Assembly: GCA_020091685.1 (NCBI GenBank)
Contig: CM034594.1
Location: 4,934,903-4,998,902 of the forward strand
Direction: 5' to 3'
Length of the DNA stretch: 64,000 nucleotides
Source of the DNA: Lutjanus erythropterus
Lineage: Eukaryota; Chordata; Actinopteri; Lutjaniformes; Lutjanidae
In this document: positions 24,706 to 38,260 of the stretch, piece by piece
Layout of the letters: the number at the start of each line of letters is the position of its first letter
Numbering within the stretch: the stretch's first letter is position 1
The notes under the pieces: model-generated
Told to the model about the DNA's origin: nothing
Database searches by the model: none
Seen by the model: the letters and a program-made list of their open reading frames with translations, nothing else
Made by a program: the position numbers and the translations under genes

Positions 24706-25077
24706 CTTGCAGTGTGACAGAAAGGCTGGCAGGTCTGCAGACAGAGGTCTGACAGGCGTTTAATGAGGAAGCTCTCACAGGACACAGGCTTTGCACAAGT
24801 AACACACACACAATCATACACTGCTGCACACACAGTGAGCAGTGGGGAAAAGGAGGCAACTTTGTTTGGCAGCGAAAATACCTCAACCCAATTACAATGT
24901 GCTTACAATATACTTGCCTTAATTACACTGAGATTGCACTCTGATCTGCTCAGATTAGCTATTAAAACAAGGAATAAAACGAACCAGCACATTTTCTAAC
25001 GGCCAAGTCAGTGATGCGCTGCTTGTTGGCTGCTTGTTGGAAACGTCCAGGTTTTTCATTGCTTTGTGTAAGCTTAC

Positions 25078-25273
25078 CAGTAACCTCTGATAACCCCACT
25101 TCAATGGAAAATTCGAGGTTGCATTCGAGAAGGGTAGTTTTTAAATCTGACCAGGCATTAGTGAGGAGACCGTTGCTCTGAGTTGAAGTGAAGGTGAAAG
25201 CTAATTTCCCTTCCGTCCAGTCCAACAAGCTCTGAACTGCTTCGGTTGTTGAGCTGACAAGTGCCCGAGTCAT
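25078..25273 (-). other. Unrecognised open segment from ATG to a splice-donor-like site
   Basis: On the minus strand an ATG at 25273 opens 65 codons (MTRALVSSTTEAVQSLLDWT to IEVGLSEVT) and one base, ending at a consensus donor GTAAGC. The wording is protein-like and not repeat-derived, and the sequence just upstream is GC-rich. I do not recognise the family. It could be a first coding exon of a nested gene, an alternative grik4 5' exon or chance: open frames of this length are frequent in the window. No acceptor-bounded continuation was identified. Confidence 0.15.
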
Positions 25274-26479
25274 TCTGTTACCTGTCCGCCATGAACCTAA
25301 CGGGAACCTGTCGGGAGGGGGTCCGGGTGAGGGGAGGTGAAGAGGAGGTGGATGTGCAGGAGCGCCATATGGAGAGCAGAGATATAATGAGCAACTACAT
25401 CTGTTGGCTTGGACTCAGAGGGGCAGCAGAACAAAACTCTGTTTAATAAAGTATCAGCACACTTTTATGGGTCCTGGAACATGTCAGGCACGGCTGTAGG
25501 GAGAGCTAGCATTAGCGCCGTTCATCAGTGCTTGAAGTAACTCATTTACATTACAGTATGTTGACCTGGCTATTAATTAGCATACAACACATGCTTGGCA
25601 GTAAGACTAGACTGTCCTTGAAAACACTTAGCACTGCAGCCAAGTGGACAGCAGCCACTCAGTCTCAGTGAGCTGAATACAAGGTCAGCTGAAGCCAGAC
25701 GGAAAACAGTTCATTTACCGTCAAAGAGTGGACGCAGCTAATCAGTTTGGAGATCATCAGTTGTAGAAAACCAACCAATAGCAGATCACAGAGTATGAAG
25801 CCTGGCTGGGTGTAGCCTAATGCAAGCCAGAGAATTATGTTGGCCATGGAGCATTAGAGAACAGATGCTGCTGGAGACATTGTCCATCAGTCAGCACATG
25901 TGATGCCAAGGCTGGAATGCCAGAGTGGAGTTGGCAGGGACGGTATTGCAGGGTGGCAGGAGATGGAGGAGGGCAGGTGGTAGTCCATTATGTCTACCTG
26001 GTCCCCTTTCGAACCAAAAGGTTTATGGGGGATTTGGGACACCAGCTGTTGGCATTCAGAAAAGGCAGAAAAAAATTCTCGTGGGAGAGAAGAGACACTG
26101 GCAATAGGAGAGTGTCAGCTCCGCCCTACCAACAATCTCCATCCTCAGCTCATCCTGGTCTCAGGCCATGCAGCCAGATCTCTATTTGTGGTGGTAATGA
26201 TCCTGCATCAGGTCCCTGCGGTCAGAGCAGAAGCAGACCAGTGATAAAGATGAAGTGGGCTGCAGATCCCATGGTGCCTTTTAGGCGAGTGGAACATTGA
26301 CCAAGAGATCTCTATCTCATTGATCAGCCAGTTCAGAGAGAAAAAAGTTTCTTTCCCCCAGAGAGGCTTGTTCCCCATTCCACAGCTCTATTTCAGAGCA
26401 AATGCCTTGGCGAAAAAAGAAATAAATGCTTTTAAATTCCTCTGTTTTTTTTTACCAGCTGTGTTGGTGTTATTCTAGG

Positions 26480-26570
26480 CAACTGGTTCCCAACCTCGGG
26501 GTCCCAAACCTGACAATGGGTCACCAAAGCTACACTGCTGATCGCAAGGCCTTCTCGATTTTAAAGGTAC
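26480..26570 (+). mobile_element. hAT-like nonautonomous element end
   Basis: CAACTGGTTCCCAACCTCGG and GGTCACCAAAGC match the usual CAGTGGTTCCCAACC head and inner words of hAT-derived repeats. Confidence 0.4.
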
Positions 26571-27559
26571 AATCAGTGCGATTTGTCCAAGCTGTTCAGA
26601 AACGAATCAGACAAATGGTTAATTGTTGAGTCTCATTCTCAGGAAGTTAATTACTGATGTTGTAGGTTGGTAACGCATCCTGAGCACAGCAAAATGGGAA
26701 AACAAGGAAACAAAGGCAGAGGGCTGGATCTCTGCAGGTACAGACACCACCACACACTTCTAGTGGGTTGTAAGTGATGATTCAAAGGGATTATGTTGAT
26801 ATGAGTCTAAACATTGATTTTACAAAAAATGTTGCATTCTATGTCTAAGAGATGTAGGAAAATGAAAAATATACATATATCAGCATTTCACTCGTTTGAA
26901 AAAAAGCAAATGAAATTGTTTTTCGTATAGTTTAGATTATTATTTAAGGTATAAACTTAAAAAATCTTACAGGAGAAGGGCACAGTGAATACCTGAACAT
27001 GAGCCATATTCACAGAGTCTTCACTCTCTGCTAAACAGCCTTGACCTGCAATCAAAAACTATGCAGGTAAAACAACCAAAGAGCAAACAGAACAATGGTT
27101 GGCCATTTCTCCTCTCATCAGAGGGAAGAAAGACTGAATTTGTAAAGATAAGAAATTTGTATGATGATTTAAAAGAAAAACAGACATAAGACAGAATTGT
27201 ATGGAAAATTCCTGATGAAATACTCACAGGAAGTAATCTCAAAATTAATCCAAACCACTCATTTTACACAAACGTCCTGCAGTTGCTGTGTTCACTATTT
27301 GGGTTAATTGCACAGTTTATTAGTGTTTGTATGAAATGTCTGTAAAATATGTCACCTAGTCACGGGTTGTCAATTTGCACAATGATAGAAAAAGGGTCCT
27401 TTAAAAATCCTTCAAAATCTATATGTAAGTGTTTTTAACACACATGTATTACTGTATGTCAATTACATGCCAGTGTCTGGTCCAGAATGACCAAAAAGAT
27501 ATACTCTGGTACATTTTATGGTGTGATATGGTATGGTATTTTAGAGTTTGTCATTTTCT

Positions 27560-27975
27560 GGACTCATCCTGCACTTAGGGCTTTAACTAAATATGCATCC
27601 AATAAAATGCTTTCTCGTTTATGATGCAGTGGAGCATGGAAGGGTAATATATCCATTCACTGGAGAGGACTGGAGTGTTTCTAGGGAGCAGATCTCACTG
27701 TGCAAAATCGCAATTTTAATAAATGATCAGGAAGAAACTGGATCAATTTTTACAGAGAAAATATTTTCAGGTTTTCCTTCCGATGGCTATTTAATTACAG
27801 AGATAGGAATACAGTACCAAGATTATTTTTGGATATTACTGATGGAAGGATAGCTTTATTTGTTACTAAAGTAGCTAACCACCAGCGTCTGTTATAGCCA
27901 TGACTCTGCCCAGAGGTGCTGGGAGCCAAACCCAGAAAGAAAACTTTGGCACTGTAGCCTATTCCCTCTTGTCAA
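27560..27975 (+). repeat. Interspersed repeat, copy 1 of a pair
   Basis: GAAACTGGATCA with TGGAGAAAAT-like words and the block ATAGCTTTATTTGTTACTA, AGTAGCTAACCACC are shared in the same order and strand with 42650-43090. An 86-residue open frame over it is not a gene. Confidence 0.6.
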
Positions 27976-30900
27976 ACTGACCTTCATTGGCCTCTGAGGC
28001 AGTTTTGGTCCCATTCAGTCAGTCTAGGGAGAATCAGCTAATATGACTGCTCTTCCTCTTAGCGTTACATTCATGGACTGGTTTAACTACCTGACGGGGT
28101 GGCGTAACGCACAGCACTATTAGCTAAAACACCAATCAATGTCCCTCCCTAACTGCCTGATTTGCAGGAAAGATGTAACCAATATGTACTCCGCTAGCTG
28201 TTTCATGGAAACTTAAAGTAAAAAGGTTTGGAACAACTGTTATAAGTAGTGAGGACAAAAAGAGAAATCACTACTTTGATCTGGGGAACTGTCAAAGGTG
28301 ACTTACTTGATTAAATAAAGTAACATTTACAAGTAATATCCACTGCAATACTATCTGTGTTTATCAAACATGGAAAACATTTGTATGTTGCATCAAAAAA
28401 TTTCTATAGGCAACTTTGATTAGAAAAAGTGTTTCTTTTAATCTAACAGCGGGCTTAATCCAGTTCTGGGAAGCTAGCCAAAATTCTGACTTACACCAGC
28501 CAAACAAAGCACAGCTAAACTTTACACAACAAAATTGGCAAACAGTTGGGCAACAAATCTTAGAGAACCTGGCCTTTGAGCAGAACACAAACATGTTGAT
28601 GGAGAGACAAAAGACTCAAATGTTCTTGATGAGTTTCAGTTCACAGACTGAAAATGGGAGTGCATTAATTCAGTGAGCAGCTGGTGGAAAGCTGAGCAAT
28701 ATCTGCTGCGTATTGTCTGCTGCAAGACAAGACAAAACTCTGCTACTTGACACGGCTGACTAAGACGAAACAAAAGCAACACTGTAACATGGAGCAGAGT
28801 CCCTTTTCATACCCTTGATGACAACAATCAGCTAAATTGAAATCCATTTTTTTTGCTGCTCACCTGGGAGTCAGCCTGTTTTTACTCGCTTTCATCTCAG
28901 GGATCAAATCAAGAGCCTGCTTCCTGATGGCAAGATAGTGGATTTGGATATGCACATGCGGGGTCTGCTGGTGCGGCCTTGACAAGACAGATCAATAGTG
29001 TTGTGAGAAAGGGGTCAGCAGAGGTGCAGACGACAGCTGTGCTCCTCTAATTATGATCAGGCAGAGACAGAAGAAGCACCTGTGTTTTGTTTGCAAGCAG
29101 ACTGAACAGATGAATCCGGTACAGAGTGACACCCAGCTTTGCATCCACATTCTTCTAATCAAATGTTCTTACAGATCCACTGGCTCAGACAAATCTTAAA
29201 AAAATGAATTATGGTGTCATTACCTATTATTCATTATTTGAATCAAATTAAACTCATTATTATTAATTTTCTGCCACTTATGCCCCATGCTGTGCTTACG
29301 ACAGCTTGAGTAGATATGCCTAAAAGCATAAAAACAAAGCACTTAGACGTTAAAAAAAAGTTTTGCTTCTTTGCCCCGCATCTGATACATGTACAACATA
29401 CTGGACACACTTTTATATTAGTTAATGTAAAAGATCATGTATACATTTAAATAAATGTTGCCGTTTAGAGATTCAGAGTTAAGTTTCTACATGTGTGTCT
29501 TCTGAGAACTTTGACACCAAGAATTACAGTGTGACTAATAAACTGTCCAATATTAGCTTCTCACAGATATATTCATATATGTGTATATGTGTGTCGATCA
29601 GTGAGTAATCACATTACAGGAAAGATGTAATTTTGAGACCATCTCCATCCAAACTTATCATCATCAAAAAAATGTGTGATAACATTGTTCAATATTGCAA
29701 AAACAATATGATTTGCAATAAAAAAACAAATACTGAAAGGTGCATATTAGCTTGTTTCCTCTGAAACTTCCCACAATTGTTGTTTTACACAGTGTTTACT
29801 TACGTTTGTAAAACTGTCTCTTCTGAATCCAAAATAATTCTTAGTAGCAGAAGCGCTGTTCTTTTTCCTCACAAGGTCTTCATAAACCACACTGCCCTCG
29901 CTTTTCTCTTCTTCCTCAGCCATGTGTCATGTGGGCTTTATTTGACTGGCCAAATCATGTAAATGCATGGCCCCAGGGCTCTGTCTAATAGGACAAATGC
30001 TGAGTGTGACTGCATGGTGCTTGTAAATAAAATTATTTTTCAGTTTTTTCATTGTATTTCAGGCAGTGTTTTGCAATGTGTTCATATATGTTCATACTCA
30101 AATCTTGACGACGATGAACATATGATTTAGTTTCAGTGAAAAACACTGTTGTCACTGGGTTTTAAATCAAAAACAAGTATCAGAATCTGCCTCCAGTATT
30201 AATTGAGTAACAATTATAATACAAACATTATTTGACTAGTATTTACTGAAAACAAGGTTTGCACAATGCTGGCAAAAAAAAAAGAAATCATAAGACACAT
30301 GTTACATTTCATAGCAAAATACTGGAGCTAAGCCAACTGTAACCAGTGGGAAGCAAGACATAAACCATCAAACACAGTAAACAGTAATGGTGAGACTAAC
30401 TTGATCATCTTGGCTAGTTTTGAATTAATGCTTAACATCTGCTAACAAGTTTAACATTAGCAATAAGTGACATAAAAGTAAATTGTGGAATCAGTATAAA
30501 TCTAAAGACACCACTTTTAACAGGCAATGATCAATGCAAAGTGCTATATCTCATATGCAACATATGTGCAACATATCCAAAAGCATCTGCAATTTGTGCT
30601 CAGGTTCACAACACATGAATATGCAGGCATATAATATAAAAACAAAATGCCCTCCATTACGCTCTATGTGATCCTCTTAACATCAAGCAGCAGTTGTGAT
30701 GACCATGCATCGGTTTACATCTCAAACATTCTCAGCACCTTTACAGTGCACTCTATACATTTAATTCTCAAATGGTGAGCTGGTATAATTAATATAATAA
30801 ATTCATCTGTTATGTTGAGAACAGACTGACCTATTCTTAAGTAGCACTTGAGGTTTATAAACTCCTGATTGATGCAAACAGTAAAGCTCTTTCAAAGTCC

Positions 30901-31860
30901 AAAAAGGGAAATAAATGTGTGAGGGATGATGTAGCTCCACTTCTGAGACTTCTTCAGCTGAGCACCTGCCATTAAACCTTTTTTACTTTCACTCCTGAGT
31001 CTAAGATTTAAATTCCAACAAAGACTTTCCAACACAGAGACACAAACAGAAGGATACAAATACATAAAAGTAAAACAGCAATTGAATCAAAACAGAGGAA
31101 CACTTCTTGATGCACCTTTTATAAAACACCAGAGAGCAAATTTAATAGTTTCTTTCTTTGGATCCAAATGAATCCTAATGATGATAACAAATGTTAAGTG
31201 GAAAGCCTAAAAAAAGTCAAATAAATAGATGAAAACTTGAGTGTAGGCACGCGAATTGCATTCAGCTGTGGGCTATAACGTCATATTGTATTGAAAACAG
31301 CAATGAAAAGCCAATTTGCATTACGTTTTGTCTAAATCTGAAGGAATACTAAGCTGTGAGAGTCTAAGAACTGCAGAAATCCCATTGCGATTCAACAGGC
31401 ACCTTACTGCTCCCACATTGCTCTGAATAAGCAAACTGCAGCTTAAATTTTCCAATTCGTACTACGTACATCAGTGATGTGGCTCCTCCTGTAGCTCTAC
31501 TTAATCAGATCTGATTACTCGTTGTGACCAATAATGTGACACATGCTGCCCAAACAATCATGCTGTTGGCTGAAGAGCGTTTGATTTTACATATAGTGGG
31601 TTTAAAGCCCAATTACAGTGGAGAGCTGAACCATAAGCTGACCCCCCGAGCAGAACAAGACTGACACAGCAGAACTAATACCACTACACACTCAGACAGA
31701 GAGATTCAGTGTGAGACTGATGGAGGGTGATTAGGGAGAGGCAGAGAGAGAAGGAGCTGGCTCTTGAATACTGTTTCCACCCTCTTTCTATTATTATTTT
31801 TTTTTAAAGAATGGCAGATCTTGACCTGGTAGTCAGCTATAGCCGACATCTGAAAAGGAG

Positions 31861-32160
31861 TTAGGGAGAAGGGAAATGTCAGGAAAGTGATGGGTGGAGG
31901 GAGATGAAATGAGAAAATAAGGAACAAGAGGAGACAGGAGAGAAAAAGAAAGAAAGAGGTGAGAATAAGGACATGAGAGTGATGAAGGCTGAGGCTTGTG
32001 TAAGGGCAGTAATAGCAGATATTAGAGGAGGGACAAAGGTAGAGAAGTGAAAATTGGGTGAAACTACGGTAGGGTGAAAGGATGGAAGAAAAAAATGAGA
32101 AATGGAGCAATAAGTAAGAAGAGAAGAGTGTAAATCAGAGCAGCAAAGGACAGAGGTGTT
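31861..32160 (+). repeat. Purine-rich (GA) tract
   Basis: About 300 bases are strongly biased to A and G on the plus strand, with GGGAGA, GAAAGAAAGAG and GAGGAGACAGGAG words but no fixed unit. The serine- and leucine-rich open frames opposite it are compositional. Confidence 0.7.
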
Positions 32161-32869
32161 CGTAACATCGACAGAAGAATGAAGGTTTTTCATTGAATCT
32201 GTGTGTCAAGAGTGTCCTCAGTTGCTTTATGAAATAAAAATGGGCTAGCAGAATTTTCAGTGTGGAAAATAAAACAATCAGGCACCAGACCCATCTTGCT
32301 AGTGCTCTGCAGGTCTTACTGAATTGTAGGAAGACTTCCCAACTCCCCCATCAAGTCCTAACCAAATCAATGCAACGTTCTCACAATGTAATCAGGTAGA
32401 CAACTTTGCAGGATCTTTGCAACTTTGTAGGTAGCTAGCTATGTGGTGTAGCTACACATCGTGACACATGGTACTTAATATTATTTGTTTGTCAAAAATA
32501 ACACTACATTTACAGAAACAGCATGACACAGTTTAACTAAAATAATAATTATTCTAGGTCTACTCATTAGCTTTTTCCTGACCTTCCAATTACACCTCCT
32601 TGTTGCTTTTTATATAGTACAAGTTTTCTTATTTGAATATATGGCAAGTTTTTAATATTTTGTTTTTGTATATTATTGTCTCAGTTTTCTTTAAGATGCA
32701 TAGAATAGTGTAATGCTACATCCAAACCTCTCAGTTTAAACATCATTATTTATTTAGAACATTACAAGCAACCAGGTGGCCTTACAAAACCAGTATCATG
32801 TTCAATCTCTCAAATTTATAATAAACAAAATTTTCTAAAAATCTGATAGGAAATAAAGTTGGGCTGAGC

Positions 32870-33027
32870 GATTCTGGAGAAATATAGTTGATCACCGAGT
32901 CTCATTTTGAGGTTGACGCTTTGTTTTGGGGGCTCAGACTGAGCCACTCAACAAAACAATGGGACTCAACAATCAACCCAATAGAATGGGAATGAGGATC
33001 AACAATCAATAATCCTTCTCCAGAATC
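32870..33027. repeat. Foldback element, about 160 bp
   Basis: GATTCTGGAGAA at 32870-32881 is repeated inverted at 33016-33027. Inside lie GTTGATCACC/GTTGATCC words in opposite arms and a central GGCTCAGACTGAGCC near 32931. The arms match imperfectly over most of their length, so one long hairpin can form. Confidence 0.55.
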
Positions 33028-35555
33028 ACTTTCCCCTACTTTAAGCGAGTTACAGCAAATTTTGAGTCTGCATCTTTAATTTCTTTACTAGCTGATCTTG
33101 AATGTTTCAGTGGCAATCACACAGTCACATACTGGAGATGGCAGTCAAGTTAACATAAGGTATTGATTCATCTCTTATTGTGCCTAACTTTATTGGATCG
33201 TAACATATCAGGTATGGAACCAACCTGCAAATGCTCTGGTTTAAGATTAAGCACAACGTTTCTATGCATTTTAGTTTTTGAGCCACAACAAAGGCCAAAA
33301 TGTGGCCTGCAAAAGACTAGGTGGACCCTGTTTTCATTCTAGCAGTTATTGATGACTTGTGGCCGCTACCGTCCGTTTAAGAGCAGTCAGCAGGCAGTAT
33401 AAAACTAAGCAGCCAATAAAATCCTATTTTCAAGATTTTTTCAAAACTTGTGTATCACTGCAAACATAAAAGATCCTTGAGAATACAGTCATATATGTGC
33501 AAAAAGATATTATGCTGATGGGTCCAGTAGTATGTTAGATTAGCTATGGACAGTAGGTCCAGCTCTGCCGGCTTCATACACACCTGGCCTATTATATGAT
33601 CTCCTAACCTTACACCTGGCAGAGATAGTAAGTGGATGAGGTGAGATATCAGGTCAAGAACTTCGCTTAATTAATATAGCAATATATTTATATGTTGACA
33701 CAGCAGACAGGGTTAAAGGATAATTCTAGTTATTTTAAAAACAGATACTTATACTATACAGATACTACAATTATTGGAGACTGTAGTGCCTCCAGCAAAA
33801 TAAAGTTACTCTAAATTTAAGAAGCTGATAAAAAATTAAACACAATCACTGCTATGATTAGGAGAAAAAGGAAACTATATTATGCAATGATGTGTAACAG
33901 TGCATGAAATTTGTAGCTAATGACATTATCAACTCATCTAATCTTAAAAGATTTATCCAATCACAGTGTTTTGTTTTACTGCAACAGTTTATATTACTAC
34001 AAAAACTATACATGAATGCCTCAGCAATTATCATTACAGGTTTAAAAAACTGTTTTCACACAAATCAGTTCAGTCAGTCTAACCAAGCAGGGTGTTTTCT
34101 ATAATTCAAATCACAATAAGAACAAAGGACGGTCATTAAAATCAGTACCAGTACCTTTGTGTACTCTCCTTTTACTGGATAATAACAGGGCAGGTACAAT
34201 ATTTGGATGATACTGGTATCCACATGTGTGTGAAAACAAATCTGAGCAGATGTAGGCTGTACACGAACAAGAGATGTGGTGTGCTGGCTTTGCTCTGACC
34301 AACTGTGGTTCAGTATCTGGCAGGGAGACGGTCTAAAGTGAGCACAGCTACCGTGTAAATGGTCTCTGGCCAGAGAGGATTTGCTGGGTTGGCTAGCTGG
34401 CTTTTCAAGTTACAAAAAGCAATTCCACACCATGTGTAGCACTGAGCTCCTGGACAACTCACCCATTTAAATCAGTTTAGACAGCTCTACACACACTGAA
34501 CACAAACACAGCAGGATGAGTCTCTGTACATGTGAAAGGACAAGTTAATGAACACACACTCAGATCTGTGGCAAATTGTCGCTGAATGAGTTTCTTATGA
34601 ATACCTCACAATAATCACACAAATGAAGCAGTGAACCTGCAAAATAGTTCTCACTGAGAGCATGGAGAAGGTTTTCAAATTTGGTCAATTTCCATTTGCG
34701 AGCAATCAAGTGTGCCTCAGCTTTGTCTGATGGTCTTGCTCAACAATTGCTCCTGTCTGGCCATGTGAAGGAATCCTACAGAGTTCATTTGCCTACTAAT
34801 AAAGTAATCTCGAGAAATACGTTTGACTCCAAACTATCTTGGAATTAAACCCAGACTCAGAACAGCAAGGAACACATTCATTTTTACTGGGGCTGAATTA
34901 GTTTTTCAGCGTTACCTCAACACTGGTGCTTACGATGCAGCAAAACACTGTATCACAGGAGACAGGCGAGAAAGAGGCAGAAAATGAGACGGGGAGAGCG
35001 TCTCCGGCAGAGTGAGGATGAGAGAAAACCTTAAAAGCAAAGATAATATAGTGCTCCAACATCTGTGCATAAACACTGACAAGTAATTTTAAAAGTATTT
35101 AAAGCATTTTCTGGGTAGTTTTGTAAAAGCAAGCCAGAAGTGTGTTTGTGGGCTTCTGTGTGCAATGAAGGCAGAAATCTCCCATTACTGCTTATCTCCA
35201 GGGCTTGAGCTGTACCATTGACCCTCAGCCTCAATCCAGCATGCATTCTGTTTACCCAACGGACCTCAGGTTCATCTCTGAATCAAACCTGAGCACCACC
35301 TCAGCAAAATGCTTTAGTGTAATCTCTCTGTACACCTGAAACGAGATGCAAGCCCAAAGCAACCCCTGGACATCAGGCTGGATGTTAATATTCATCACCA
35401 CTTCTGAGACATGCTTAAATCATAGAGGAATATGTTTAACAAACACAGGTAGGAATATGTTGCACATGTTATCCTTTATGGTAGAAGGAGAGGAAGGTAG
35501 GGTACAACCAAGGAATAATAATATGTGGTTGCACTTTATTTTACAGTATGTTATT

Positions 35556-35720
35556 TTGTCTTACTTTATCTTTATTTAACGAGGAGATCCCACTGAGATT
35601 GAAAATCTCTTTTACAAGAGAGACCTGGCCAAGGTAGCAGCCAATAACAACATATTAAAATGCAACAAATGCAACATATTATACAAAAATCCTCAATAAA
35701 ACAACAACAGCTATTCAAAC
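35556..35720. repeat. Teleost interspersed repeat
   Basis: TTTATCTTTATTTAACGAGG, GAGATTGAAAATCTCTTTT and ACAAGAGAGACCTGGCCAAG are words of a repeat I recall from many fish genomes. Its class is not settled. Confidence 0.5.
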
Positions 35721-35910
35721 ATGGTGGACTCCCAAGAAAAACAAGCACGTCTCCATCACTGTCTTCTTTATGATGCCCTCAAGTTCATCAGTCAGTACAC
35801 TAATAAGACTAAAGAGGCTGTACCCTACTGCGTTAAATTTAGACAAAAACTAGAAATAATGTTCCTCATTCCTCTACCTCTATAATGTTGTCCTTTACAT
35901 GGTAGATCCG

Positions 35911-36068
35911 GTTCACATCTGTTGTAATGTGTCTCTAATTACCCTCTAATAAAGTCTAATAAAGGTCTAACAGTGGAAAATAATAAACTAGTTTACACAG
36001 CACAGTTCAGTTGTAATGTGTCCCTAATCGCGCTCTAATAAAGTCTAATAAGGGTCTAATGAAGGGTC
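35911..36068 (+). repeat. Spaced direct duplication
   Basis: GTTGTAATGTGTCTCTAATT with CTCTAATAAAGTCTAATAAA at about 35920-35970 recurs with few changes at about 36010-36060. The two copies are some 90 bases apart. Confidence 0.75.
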
Positions 36069-36429
36069 TGACTCTGTCTATGAATATATTATTCTAGTGT
36101 TTCTATAATTTAACACAAAGTATGGCTCGTTACGTCTTATTAGTGTACTGTAAAATAGAGTGTAACTGAAGGTGGCTAAGGAGAATAAATAAAAACTGAA
36201 TTCAGATTAAATATTTGGCACATGTAGTTTTAATCATTGACATTAACTCACTTTAATATGAAGGCTTCCTATAGCTAACGGCAAAATGTCCTGAGTGCAA
36301 GGCTCTGAAAGAAAATAACAAGATGGAGTAAATGGAGGCTTTTGCAAATGTGAACATGGGATATAAAGTCCTTGGACTAATCTACATTATTTAAGTCACT
36401 CTTTCTAAATAAGAATTGTATTTCTCATC

Positions 36430-36980
36430 CTTGAAATTCACAGGAAACAAAGCAACGACAAGAAAACTGCACTGCACACTCCAGCTCCTCTGGTTGGCTG
36501 CAGCAGCTGGCAGATAAGCACCTGTAAAGCAGCAGGAGCCTCTCATCCAAAGCCCCAGCTAATGTTTCTCATTAGCTGATATTAATCTGCCCTTCCTCCA
36601 TAATCCTGACCCTAAGGTTTGCTTGCCACACCACGCACGATGGTAAACTACAAACATGATGCACACAGTCAACCCTTTCTCTGCAGTGGCTGTTTTTCTA
36701 TTACTCACTATTAGTGTGAAAACCCAGATGGGCTCAGTTCCACTCCTCTGTCGCCCCAGTGGAAGTAGCCTCTGCTGCAGTGGTGCAACCTGGGGAGTGA
36801 TTGATAGGGACTGGTAGATGACGTGCTGATCACCTAGTGGGGCCTGTCAGCTGCAATATTGCTGCCAGAGTCCCAGGCAACCAGCCGCCGGAGCGCCAGC
36901 ATCTGTGGCCTCACGCTCATGGTGAGGGATTAGGTGGTCAGAGTAATGTGTGTGCAGTGGCAGCCATCCACACACACGCG
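36430..36980. other. GC-richer unique stretch inside intron
   Basis: No repeat family is recognised. It has CAGCAGCTGGCAG, CAGATAAGCACCTG, CATTAGCTGATATTAATCTG and ACCAGCCGCCGGAGCG words, with E-box-like and homeodomain-like motifs packed together. It may be a regulatory block; conservation cannot be judged here. Confidence 0.2.
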
Positions 36981-37129
36981 AGGACACACATACACATCTC
37001 TCTTTGTCTGTGATAATATATCTGTCCATAAAAGTTGACAACAGGTCACCCTGAATTGTAACACACACGCACACAAAACGCAAGATAATTTGTTGATGTG
37101 ACAATTAGTCTGTATAATACAAAACATTA

Positions 37130-38260
37130 CAACTTTTCAAGGATCAGACCATTTCTTTCTGCCAAAAACTGTTATTCATGCCCTCATAACTGCTCCGTTA
37201 GATTACTATAATTCCTTGCTCTCGGGCATCAGTAAAAATCCCTTTCCCTTCTCCAGTTCATCCAAAACTCTGCTGCCAGGATTTTAACTTGGACTAAGAC
37301 TGCGTTCACACCGCAGGCAAAAGTCAAATCTTATTTTTTTGCTCATATGTAATTTTCTTTTTTTTTTTTTCACGACAATGTGACCAGCACAAGGGATCTT
37401 TTCAAATCTGATTTGGGACACTTTCAGATGTGCCCCTAAATCAGACACAGGTCTGATTTTTTGCAATGCAACCTCAGTGTGAACAGTCATATTGGAATTC
37501 ATGCCAGTTTTACATCACTCAGTAGCCTAAAGTGTTTTGCTCCTCCTCTTGTGTAGAGGAGTTGACACATAGTTGTATAGTAGCCCCTTGACATCATGAA
37601 ATTCTATATGAAATCTGTGTCTTTGAAGCCAATCCCATCAAAGTCCCATAAATCCTTGCGCCAACTCCACATCCACACACAGCCCTAGACAGAAGAAGCA
37701 GCCATTACTCTATAAAAAGCCTTTATTAAAAATTTGACTCTCCTCATCATCATCTTTCTCCTCACAAGTTTGTTGGTTTCCACTGCACTTCAACTTATAT
37801 AAAGCCATAAATGCTGATTTTAATGGCCTTAATGTTTATTTTTGTGCAACAATGTCATATGAAGTCTGTTCAAAGTTCTGTTCTTTTGGGCATGCTAGTC
37901 AGTTCAGCACTGTGACCAGTTCACACTCAAATCTGATATTGGCCACATTTACAAGACAGTGTGAGCAGCCAAACTGAAAAAAACCCCATCAGATCTGAGC
38001 AATAAATCAGATTTGAGCACTAAGGCTTGCAGCATGAACGCGGCCTCAGAAACAGGGCAACATTTCTCCCATCTCTCTCCTGGCTTCCTTACACCGGTCA
38101 CTTGTTACTTTTGGAACTGATTTTAACATATTAATTACTTACAAAGTCCTAAGAGGCCTAGCCCAAAGTTATTTAGCAGATCTTTTCTCCAGTTTGTTAT
38201 GCTTAGCAGTTATTTGCTATTTTGAGTCATCTAATAAATGCCTAATCATGTCAGACATCA
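37130..38260 (+). mobile_element. L2-like LINE relic split by another element
   Basis: Before 37298 the plus strand reads VIHALITAPLDYYNSLLSGI, the L2-clade VHAFITSRLDYCNALL motif of the late reverse transcriptase. Following bases still show the QNSAARIL stretch in a shifted frame. After 38047 the same element continues with words of the LHWLPV, DFKIL and GLAPSYL blocks, also in shifted frames. It is 5'-truncated and dead. Confidence 0.7.
37298..38047. mobile_element. Inverted-repeat DNA element nested in the L2-like LINE, about 750 bp
   Basis: The left end GACTGCGTTCACACCGCAGG and the inverted right end GAGGCCGCGTTCATGCTGCA pair with mismatches; CAAATCT and CTGATTT words follow inside both ends. 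AGA at each junction could be a 3-bp target duplication, giving an unbroken LINE frame if one copy is removed, but this is uncertain. No transposase is seen. Confidence 0.7.

Noticed and set aside
25917-26300. 127-residue plus-strand frame overlapping two other open frames
   Set aside because: Three overlapping frames without domain wording in a GC-richer patch; no splice or homology support.
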